A stretch of 64,000 bases of DNA from Xylanibacter brevis ATCC 19188 (GTDB lineage: Bacteria; Bacteroidota; Bacteroidia; Bacteroidales; Bacteroidaceae), in contig NZ_JHXM01000020.1 of assembly GCF_000621725.1 (NCBI RefSeq), forward strand, positions 21,394 to 85,393, in the 5' to 3' direction. How positions within the stretch are numbered: the stretch's first letter is position 1; each line of letters begins with the position of its first letter. The notes beneath the pieces were generated by a model. That model had not been told where the DNA came from and searched no databases. It saw only the letters and a program-made list of their open reading frames with translations. Both the position numbers and the translations under genes were made by a program. Positions 50,553 through 58,077 of the stretch are shown in pieces.

Positions 50553-50582
50553 TGCGGACCAAAAGCGTTAGTATTGCAAGTC

Positions 50583-50619
50583 AAAAGTGGCACTCTTGCA
50601 TCATAAGAGTGCCACTTTT
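50583..50619. terminator. Perfect GTGGCAC hairpin (locus 4)
   Basis: AAAAGTGGCACTCTT pairs perfectly with AAGAGTGCCACTTTT around a 7-nt loop (15 bp). It can act as a terminator for the minus-strand genes that end at 50649. Same family as 1499-1535. Confidence 0.75.
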
Positions 50620-50648
50620 CAATCACGAAAGTGGTTGTTTGGTCCTAT

Positions 50649-51449
50649 CTAATAGAATGTCTTGATGAGATAGTCCAGCCCCTCATAATTGTATCTGTAG
50701 TACAATCTGCGTCTCATCTTACTTGTTGAAACGCTTTCTTGGTCTAAGATTTTGATGTCGGGCCGATACACCACCTTTAGATGCAGTTTTCTACATGTCT
50801 CTGCTAAGTATAGCTCTTCGCCATAGAGAAACAACGGATAGTCTATGGTGGGGCATTTCTCAAAGAAGGTATGTGTCAAGATGATGAAAGCGCCATGTCC
50901 GGAATAAATGATTCCGGGCTGATGCTCTTTTTGAAGTCGTTTACGTTTCAGCAGAGTCTTGGTGTAAACATAATGAATGACTGGATATTTGAATGCGAAG
51001 CGTAGGATTCGCAACTTGGTCAATGGGTATCTGTTCACCGCCTGTGGATTGCGATCATAGTGTCGCTTTTCGGAATAGATGCTTGGTGCAATCCATGCGA
51101 TATCATCGTTCAGAGTGGTTGTTGATAACTTTTGAAAACAGTCTTCTGGCAGCGTTAAATCTACGTTGCTGATGATGACAAAGTCATAGTTGGAGACGAT
51201 GGATTCCGCCATCATCTTTTTGATGGCTCCAAAGTATCCAAGGTTCTGATGGTATGGAAAAAGACGGATAGATATATGCTGAGACTGATAGTCAATATCT
51301 TGTGTGTTCTGTTCGGTGTTGTCTGCTACATACACATCAATATGAGCATCGTTGGCAGCCTTGCTGGCAGCCTGATCAATGGAGCTGAGGTAGGCCGTCA
51401 GCGACGCATACGAGTGATAGTTGACACAGTATAGTGCAATTTTCTTCAT
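50649..51449 (-). CDS. Glycosyltransferase family 2
   Basis: Start at 51449 (MKKIALYCVNYHSYASLTAYL), 266 residues; the frame extends upstream but overlaps the previous gene. Donor-site VYVADNTEQNT and NVDLTLPEDCF in the D-x-D position; later PLFLYGEELYLAETC supplies the acidic catalytic motif. It resembles GT2 enzymes that extend polysaccharide repeats; sugar specificity unknown. It lies 5 nt after the preceding glycosyltransferase gene. Confidence 0.85.
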   Translation of the reverse strand: MKKIALYCVNYHSYASLTAYLSSIDQAASKAANDAHIDVYVADNTEQNTQDIDYQSQHISIRLFPYHQNLGYFGAIKKMMAESIVSNYDFVIISNVDLTLPEDCFQKLSTTTLNDDIAWIAPSIYSEKRHYDRNPQAVNRYPLTKLRILRFAFKYPVIHYVYTKTLLKRKRLQKEHQPGIIYSGHGAFIILTHTFFEKCPTIDYPLFLYGEELYLAETCRKLHLKVVYRPDIKILDQESVSTSKMRRRLYYRYNYEGLDYLIKTFY

Positions 51450-51454
51450 GCTTA

Positions 51455-52279
51455 TTATTTCAAATTGTTGAGGTGAATGCTCAACATGTATTTCAACTTG
51501 ATCGTCAGGAAAGTCAGGAACGACATACTGTGCAGGCATCGTGTACTCCTGAACTGGCGTTTCGTTTTAACGAATAGCTTGTTGAAAATAAAAAGTTGAG
51601 AGGTGATGCTTGGCACTTTCTTGGCCCCAACCGTGTTTCCTTCGTGAATGCGATAGCGGATTTGAGGCTCATCAACAGTCAGGATGCGGCCATCGTGCCA
51701 TAGCACCGAAGCGGCAATCCACGCGTCGTGCATCTCTATGTCAGGTGAATAGGGCAGGCTGCACTGCTTTGCTGCATTGTTGATTAGCATCGAACAACCA
51801 GGGATATTGTTATACACCAGATGAAAATACTTGTCGTTGAGCAAAGCTTTCGAGAAGTGCCTCTGTTGCCAGAAAGAAGAAGCGGTAGGGTGACTAGCAG
51901 CATCGATGATCGTCAGGTCAGAACAAACGATGGCTGGTGTCGCACTCTCTATCTGTTCCATCAGCGCTATAGATGCAGCTATCTTGGTTGGTTCCCAGAT
52001 ATCATCGTGGTCGCAAAACAGATAATAGTCGGCTTCTACATGACTCAGCAACCACATAAAGCCGTTTTTTGCACCGCGTTTCTCGTGATCATCCATCATA
52101 ATGATACGTTGGTCGTTGGCGGCATAGCCTTGGACGATGGCTACGGTGTCATCCTCCGACTGGTCGTCTCTGACATAAAGCTTCCAGTCTTGGTATGTCT
52201 GTCTTAGCAACGAGTCCATTTGTTCTTGAAGGAATCTGCTGCTATTATATGTACATAGGAGAATAGCCGTTTCTTTCAT
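51455..52279 (-). CDS. Glycosyltransferase family 2
   Basis: Start at 52279 (MKETAILLCTYNSSRFLQEQ), where ATGA couples it to the upstream gene; 274 residues. It shows YVRDDQSEDDTVAIV, YYLFCDHDDIWEPTKI with the D-x-D-type metal site, and IEMHDAWIAASVLW. Of the rhamnosyltransferase-like GT2 group. Sugar specificity is unknown. Confidence 0.88.
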   Translation of the reverse strand: MKETAILLCTYNSSRFLQEQMDSLLRQTYQDWKLYVRDDQSEDDTVAIVQGYAANDQRIIMMDDHEKRGAKNGFMWLLSHVEADYYLFCDHDDIWEPTKIAASIALMEQIESATPAIVCSDLTIIDAASHPTASSFWQQRHFSKALLNDKYFHLVYNNIPGCSMLINNAAKQCSLPYSPDIEMHDAWIAASVLWHDGRILTVDEPQIRYRIHEGNTVGAKKVPSITSQLFIFNKLFVKTKRQFRSTRCLHSMSFLTFLTIKLKYMLSIHLNNLK

Positions 52280-53463
52280 GCGTTCGTGCAATCGTTGATA
52301 ATTTGCTGATACAGCTTGAAGACTTCCTCAGCGCATCGTTCTTGGGTGTACAGACTATTCACGGTGTTGAATGCTCTGTCTGTATAGGCTTTATAATAGT
52401 CGATGGGATGTCTGTGAACGTCTTGCAACAGGGCAGTCAGCTCTTTCGTGGTTGTATAACGCAGAGCGATGTCTTGTCCTGTCAAATGCAGTCCGTTGTC
52501 TAACTGTTCTTTAGTTCCTCCCGTGTCTCTGGCAATCACCAGGCAACCATTAAACATGGCTTCTGGCATGCAGAATCCGAAACCTTCTGCTGGTGATGGT
52601 ATGACGAGCACCTTGGCTTTTCTCATCCAGCATGTCACCTCGTCAGACTGTCCTTCAAAGTGTACAAGCGCACTCAGGTTGTTGTCTGCTACAAATGTTT
52701 CCATCTTCTCTCGGAAAGCTGGTTTCGGAGCGTCGCCTACAATATGAAGGGGGAGTGGGGAAGGCTCTTGTCGCACATAGTCGGCATAGGCCTCTAACAG
52801 TTGGTCAACGCCTTTGGTGGCTTCCACTCTCCCTACAAAGAGTATGAAGGGCTCTCTTTCGCCAGAAGGGATGCAGACCTGTTGGGGATAGACGCCATCA
52901 TAGATGACCCTCGAAGAACTGATATCAGACCCAAGGAAATAATTCTGTATGTCTTTTGTAATGCAGATGCTGTGTGACAGTGGCGCATGCAGGCCATTGA
53001 CGAATGACTGTTTCGATGGAAAATAGTGCATACCAATTCTATCGCCATATTCCCTGATGTGGTAGATGTGGGGAATACCCAGCTTTTTCGCTGCAGAGTA
53101 GCCAATGTTCACCACACTGACGTTTGTGTGGACGAGGTCCACTTTTTTCTTCTTTAGATAGCTTGCCAATCTCATCGCTCCCCACTTGTTGACTAAGTAT
53201 CTGGCCACGAGCTTGGGGAAAAACAACAGGTAGTCTTTCTTGGTATGCAGGTAGGGATAGATGTTAAATCTAAAGGGTACCACAAATGTCTCAAGATGAA
53301 GAGGCTGAAGGTCGTCAAGCAACTCTTGTGTGCCTTTATAGCGAGGGATAACAACGATTGGATCAACACCTCTTTGTGTCAATCCTTTCAGCATGTTCTT
53401 AAAGGCTATGTGTGAACCTGTAAGCGCCTTTGTGGTACACAGTACGTATGCAACTCTCATCAT
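52276..53463 (-). CDS. Glycosyltransferase family 4
   Basis: 395 residues with GT-B fold: N-terminal acceptor domain (VLCTTKALTGSHIAFKNMLK), then the C-terminal donor domain with PFILFVGRVEATKGVDQLLE near residue 203 and the E-x7-E motif in IPSPAEGFGFCMPEAMFNG. A retaining enzyme using a nucleotide sugar. ATGA overlaps at both ends join it to the neighbouring glycosyltransferase genes. Confidence 0.9.
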   Translation of the reverse strand: MMRVAYVLCTTKALTGSHIAFKNMLKGLTQRGVDPIVVIPRYKGTQELLDDLQPLHLETFVVPFRFNIYPYLHTKKDYLLFFPKLVARYLVNKWGAMRLASYLKKKKVDLVHTNVSVVNIGYSAAKKLGIPHIYHIREYGDRIGMHYFPSKQSFVNGLHAPLSHSICITKDIQNYFLGSDISSSRVIYDGVYPQQVCIPSGEREPFILFVGRVEATKGVDQLLEAYADYVRQEPSPLPLHIVGDAPKPAFREKMETFVADNNLSALVHFEGQSDEVTCWMRKAKVLVIPSPAEGFGFCMPEAMFNGCLVIARDTGGTKEQLDNGLHLTGQDIALRYTTTKELTALLQDVHRHPIDYYKAYTDRAFNTVNSLYTQERCAEEVFKLYQQIINDCTNA

Positions 53464-54377
53464 TCGGTATCAGTTTGTAACCACGTCAGTCCGGTCTCTT
53501 TCTCTTTCGATCTGGAACGTCTTATACGCGACATGTTGCCGACACACCACAGCAACTCTTTTAAGAATCCACCTGGTCGATATGCTTTAGCGGGCATGTC
53601 GTAGGCATAGGCTCTCACAATGGCTCTTGCTGTTTCAAACAGTCGCTTGGTAAACGACAGGTTGATATCGCACACGATGTTAAGCATGTCGCGATGGACA
53701 CGCTTGTGTTGATGGGCCACCGGATTGCCATAAAATAATCTGTCGTGATACATGCGCGCTTTTGGTACAAGCAACATGGGGATATGATGATATACCATGC
53801 GCTGATAGTAGTTGTTGTCTTCGCCATAGTGGAAATACAGGGGGTTGAAGCCTCCTATCATTCGAATCACGCTAACGGGCAACATCCAGCAGGCAGCGCA
53901 TATCTCACCAGCCTGGTAGTATTCTTTCAGTCCCTTATCTATAAGTAGGTCGCTCAACAGTTGACCATCGGCATGGTTCAGGGAGATGCGAAACATCTCA
54001 TCGAGCTTCTCGCCGGTGGCATTCAAATGCAGAGGCGATAGCACCGACTTGCCGTCGCTGACGCTTACCATTTCTTCTATGGCAGATGGGTGGAGTGTAG
54101 CGTCTTGGTTCAACAGGATAACAAAGTCTGCCTTTTGTTGTATGGCATAGACGATACCTTTGTTGTTAGCCTGTCCGAAGCCGAGATTCTTGTCTTGTGG
54201 CATACAGACCACTTCTGGATGATGCTTGGCGATATAGGATACTGTGTCATCACTCGAACAGTTGTCAACAACAACTGCGGTTGCGGGCACGCTACTGTTC
54301 TTGATGCTTGTCAGACATTTGTCTATCCAGTCATGCTGCATGCCGTTGTATGTTACGATGACAACAAATATATTCAT
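53460..54377 (-). CDS. Glycosyltransferase family 2, rhamnosyltransferase-like
   Basis: 305 residues. VVIVTYNGMQHDWIDKCL near residue 4, VVVDNCSSDDTV, GFGQANNKGI, DFVILLNQDATLHP (metal site), MIGGFNPLYFHYGEDNNYYQ (acid), and a basic C-terminus. The layout is that of dTDP-rhamnosyltransferases, though the donor is not certain. Directly follows the polymerase gene (3-nt gap). Confidence 0.85.
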   Translation of the reverse strand: MNIFVVIVTYNGMQHDWIDKCLTSIKNSSVPATAVVVDNCSSDDTVSYIAKHHPEVVCMPQDKNLGFGQANNKGIVYAIQQKADFVILLNQDATLHPSAIEEMVSVSDGKSVLSPLHLNATGEKLDEMFRISLNHADGQLLSDLLIDKGLKEYYQAGEICAACWMLPVSVIRMIGGFNPLYFHYGEDNNYYQRMVYHHIPMLLVPKARMYHDRLFYGNPVAHQHKRVHRDMLNIVCDINLSFTKRLFETARAIVRAYAYDMPAKAYRPGGFLKELLWCVGNMSRIRRSRSKEKETGLTWLQTDTE

Positions 54378-54380
54378 GTG

Positions 54381-55640
54381 CTATAGTTCTATTTTGTATT
54401 TATCTGTAAAGTACATAAGGGCTACAATGGCCATCATAAATGTGTATGGAAAAGCCATGTATCTGTAGTAGAAAATGCCGAAGATTGGAATCACGGATAG
54501 TGCAAAGAATGCCATATACTCGCCTACGGACAACTCTTCCCGATGGGGACGCTTAATGACTATCATGGTGATCATAAAGAAAAGAAAACACCATATGATC
54601 ATGCCGATGGGTGACAGGTCGAGCATGATGTCGCCAATATAACTGGCGAAAACACTCATGAAGAATCCTTGCTTGCCCGAGCGTGCGCTGCGGCGATAGT
54701 CGTCGTTGTCTATGTGGAAGGCATAGTGGTAGGTCATGGGCAATTCCCTCTCGGCTGTCACCTGGTCGAAATGGGCTTTCTCCCAGAAGAAACAGAAGTT
54801 CAGATAGTTCTGACCGGCATACTGCACGATATTGCCGGTGGCACCGGTGTCGTTCTTGCCAAAACGCGACACGGTCACGGCGGTGACATAGGTCACCATG
54901 CCGATGGCTACGGGCAACATGGCCCAGCGCATCACGCGTTTGGCTTTTTGCGACATGAACCGATGGAAGAAAATGACGCACGGGATGAACATGATGCCAT
55001 AGAACACCATCTCTGTGCGGTCGGCACTCTGAATACCGGCCAGTGGCATACTTAGCGAGGCAAACATCAGCAGTGTGTTGAACCACCATGGCTTCTTCTC
55101 GAAGCAGATATAATAGAAGAACAGAGGCAGTGCCAACAGGGTCGAGATGTTGAAATAGTACATGAACCTGAGAATGAAGGGCATGCTCTCTGCCTTCACC
55201 ATGGCAGGCGACTCAATGCCGTCATAGTGGTTGCCACGAATGGTGGAGAGGTCGCCTGAGAGAATCTCTATGGTGGAGTCGGCCACCAGATAGAAGTTGA
55301 GGAATGCAATGGCTATCAGAAACCAACTGACACCTGAAATGATGGCGGGGTTGGGCGTGGAGATGGTTTTAACATCGTTCTTATAGACCATAGAGAAGGG
55401 CAACATGCCTAAAAACAGAAATGTACAGTAGAGTACGGTGGGAATGAACGACAGTTCCAAGTCGTAGCGGTCAAAGAGGATACCACCTTCGTCAAGCATG
55501 TCTTGGGTGACGCATATCACGCAGAGCAGCGAGGTGAAGGTGTACATGGCCGACATATACACGCAGACGTCAAACCCTTGATGTTTCTTCCACCAATAGG
55601 CTGTCAGCAGCGTAAAGAATATGAACGGCACAAATACCAT
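54381..55640 (-). CDS. wzy: Oligosaccharide repeat-unit polymerase (Wzy type)
   Basis: 419 residues with about 11 hydrophobic helices and a long periplasmic loop between about 260 and 330 (VSRFGKNDTGATGNIVQYAG, then the acidic AHFDQVTAERELP). Sequence conservation in Wzy proteins is low; the call rests on topology and position between the flippase and glycosyltransferase genes. It would join repeat units on the outer face of the inner membrane. Confidence 0.75.
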   Translation of the reverse strand: MVFVPFIFFTLLTAYWWKKHQGFDVCVYMSAMYTFTSLLCVICVTQDMLDEGGILFDRYDLELSFIPTVLYCTFLFLGMLPFSMVYKNDVKTISTPNPAIISGVSWFLIAIAFLNFYLVADSTIEILSGDLSTIRGNHYDGIESPAMVKAESMPFILRFMYYFNISTLLALPLFFYYICFEKKPWWFNTLLMFASLSMPLAGIQSADRTEMVFYGIMFIPCVIFFHRFMSQKAKRVMRWAMLPVAIGMVTYVTAVTVSRFGKNDTGATGNIVQYAGQNYLNFCFFWEKAHFDQVTAERELPMTYHYAFHIDNDDYRRSARSGKQGFFMSVFASYIGDIMLDLSPIGMIIWCFLFFMITMIVIKRPHREELSVGEYMAFFALSVIPIFGIFYYRYMAFPYTFMMAIVALMYFTDKYKIEL

Positions 55641-55655
55641 CTATATCAGTTGTTT

Positions 55656-56999
55656 TTATTTAAATAGTCTTCTTATATGTATCAGGTCTTTCCAGCCTAC
55701 CAGCAGGGTCTTGGTCTGACACACAAACAGGTGGCGGTAGGCGGGAATCAGGGCGTCAGCCAGATAGCCTGCTATCACATTGCTGGCAATGGCTATAAAT
55801 GCAGCGGCAATGATACCATACTTAGGCAACAGCCAGAGGTTCAAACCGATGCAGGCCACACAACCTAATCCGTCGCGAATGATGGCCCAGCGCTGAAGGC
55901 CTTCGGTGACGAGCATCGCACCGGCGGTGTTCGACAGGGCAACACTGGCTGTCTTGAATGCCATCACCTGGAGCACTATGGCGGCAGGCATATATACTTC
56001 GCCAAAGGTGTAGCGTATCAGTAGGGTGGCTGACAAAGAGAAGACGATGGATATCATCATCGACAACCAGAAGGAGAAGTTCATAAACTGCCTGGCTTTC
56101 TCTATGTATTCTTCCTGACTTTTCTCGCGGGCTCTGACCAATAGGGGGGTGATGGTTTGTGACAATATCATGGGAACAAACACCAGCACTTCTACAAAAC
56201 GGGAGGCTACCGAAAAATAGCCCACGGCTTCGCTGTCTATCATCTGTCCTATCATGACCTGGTCAATGCGCTGATAGATGATGACAGCGGCATTGGTGAG
56301 CAGCAGGGGGAACGACTCTTTCAACAGGTATTTCGCACAATGAACATCAAACTGCCAGTCGCCCAACTTCCCAATCCTTGATCGGTAGGCAATGCTATAG
56401 CCTATAGCTAGCACGACAAAGTCCAGCATGTAGGCACATACAAACCATGTCAGCGGGGCATTCATCAGGAGCAGAACGGTCTTGATGGCCAGACTAAGTA
56501 GCGTTCTGCTAATCTCTGCCTTGATAGCGGCCTTGTTCTGTACGATGGCGGTAAAGTGGTTGCGGATTACTACAAAGGCATTGAAGACAATGGATAGGGA
56601 ATAAATGGCCACCAGCAGGGTGGTGTGGTGGTCGGCTTCCATGAACCAAGAGGTCATGATAGATATCGCCATGAAGATAAAACCGAAAAGCACCTTTAGC
56701 CCGAAAGCGGTACCGATAATCACCTCTTTTGGACGTTCGTTGCGCGATTCCTCTCGCATCTCAATGGCATCGAGGCCGAACAGGGCAAAAACCTGAAACA
56801 GGAATACGTAGCTGATCACGTAACTCATCAGCCCATATTGCGTTGGACCTAAATAGCGGGCAACGATGATGCCAACCAGCAAACTACCTACCAGGCTGAC
56901 TGTCTTGCCAAGTATTGCCCAGAACAAATTCTGTACGATGACTTCTTTTGTCTTGGAAATGTGAAAATGGTTTAGCAACAGTGATTGGAAAGAAATCAA
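55656..56999 (-). CDS. wzx: Polysaccharide repeat-unit flippase (Wzx type)
   Basis: 447 residues of the MATE-like polysaccharide transporter group with about 12-14 helices. The N-terminal pattern QNLFWAILGKTVSLVGSLLVGIIVARYLGP is typical of these flippases, as is ERIDQ-like QRIDQVMIGQMIDSEAVGYF near residue 240. Moves lipid-linked repeat units across the inner membrane. Neighbours are Wzz (upstream) and Wzy (downstream). Confidence 0.88.
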   Translation of the reverse strand: MISFQSLLLNHFHISKTKEVIVQNLFWAILGKTVSLVGSLLVGIIVARYLGPTQYGLMSYVISYVFLFQVFALFGLDAIEMREESRNERPKEVIIGTAFGLKVLFGFIFMAISIMTSWFMEADHHTTLLVAIYSLSIVFNAFVVIRNHFTAIVQNKAAIKAEISRTLLSLAIKTVLLLMNAPLTWFVCAYMLDFVVLAIGYSIAYRSRIGKLGDWQFDVHCAKYLLKESFPLLLTNAAVIIYQRIDQVMIGQMIDSEAVGYFSVASRFVEVLVFVPMILSQTITPLLVRAREKSQEEYIEKARQFMNFSFWLSMMISIVFSLSATLLIRYTFGEVYMPAAIVLQVMAFKTASVALSNTAGAMLVTEGLQRWAIIRDGLGCVACIGLNLWLLPKYGIIAAAFIAIASNVIAGYLADALIPAYRHLFVCQTKTLLVGWKDLIHIRRLFK

Positions 57000-57005
57000 G
57001 GCGAT

Positions 57006-58058
57006 TTAGAATTTTAGATGGATTGTTTTCCTAGACAGATAGATGGATGTGCCGACAAAGGTCAGTAATACCATACCTATGACGAACAACATGCGCTTGG
57101 GACCTGTGGCCTTGAGGGGAACGGTGGCTCCTTGCAATACGGTGAAGGCTGGCGTGCGCTCTTGCACTTTGGCACGTGCTGCTTGCAACTGGGTGTTCAG
57201 CACGTTATAGGTGTTGTACTTCAGTTGCATGTCGTTCTCCATGTCTGCTATCTTCGACTGTACGCTCTTGAGGATGATGTCGTTGTTGGCATCAGACATG
57301 CTCACATATTGTCTGCGCACCTTTTCGTAGTCAGCCTTGGCTTCTGCTGTTAGCCGCTTGTAGTATTCCAGGTCTATGCGGGCTTTGTTGGTACGATAGT
57401 CGGTTATGAAGTCTTGCAGACGCGTACGAACAGAGTCGGCCAAGGTGGCACAGATGAGGGGGTCTTGATCGTTCACCATGATGGTAATAACGTCTGTCTT
57501 TTTATCTACACTACAGGTGATATTACTTCTCATGGCCTTCGCAATCTTTTCTTGCTGGCGTGTCAGTCTGAAAGGATTAATCTTTTCTTCTCCCCCTTCT
57601 TCCTTGTCTTCAAACATGCTGTTGATGAGGTTCTTCGTCCATATCAAGGGCATACTCCAGGGCGATGCCTTTTGGTGGTTCGAGATGTAGTCATAATAGC
57701 TGGTGGTCAGCTCTCCGTCTTCGGTGGTGACTTGTATGGGGAACAAACTAACTACAAAATCGTTGGACTCCATCAGGTCGGGATATAGGATGGGAGATAT
57801 TGCATCTTGGTTGGCTAATGAGCCTATGTCAAAGCCAAATGATGAGGCTAGGGAACCTAGCATGCCACTTGTGTTGGGGGCTTCCGTTTCTGGTGCAAGC
57901 ATCACACTGCAGGTGTAGTAGCGTGGCACAAAGACGATATAGATGCATGATATGAGGAAGACGGCAGGCAGCGTCTTATAGAAGGTCTTTCTGCCTTTCC
58001 ATAGTACCTTCAATATTTGACGTATATTGATGACTTCTAGTTCTTTATTCTCAGCCAT
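57006..58058 (-). CDS. wzz: Chain-length determinant protein (Wzz family)
   Basis: 350 residues. The N-terminal helix is near 30-50 (TLPAVFLISCIYIVFVPRYY), a large periplasmic part has coiled-coil helices (LTAEAKADYEKVRRQYVSMS), and the C-terminal helix is preceded by the proline-rich VPLKATGPKRMLFVIGMVLL. Controls polysaccharide chain length in the inner membrane. No tyrosine-kinase domain is fused and no kinase gene is present in the window. Confidence 0.88.
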   Translation of the reverse strand: MAENKELEVINIRQILKVLWKGRKTFYKTLPAVFLISCIYIVFVPRYYTCSVMLAPETEAPNTSGMLGSLASSFGFDIGSLANQDAISPILYPDLMESNDFVVSLFPIQVTTEDGELTTSYYDYISNHQKASPWSMPLIWTKNLINSMFEDKEEGGEEKINPFRLTRQQEKIAKAMRSNITCSVDKKTDVITIMVNDQDPLICATLADSVRTRLQDFITDYRTNKARIDLEYYKRLTAEAKADYEKVRRQYVSMSDANNDIILKSVQSKIADMENDMQLKYNTYNVLNTQLQAARAKVQERTPAFTVLQGATVPLKATGPKRMLFVIGMVLLTFVGTSIYLSRKTIHLKF

Positions 58059-58077
58059 AGTGTATGATGCTTAATGA

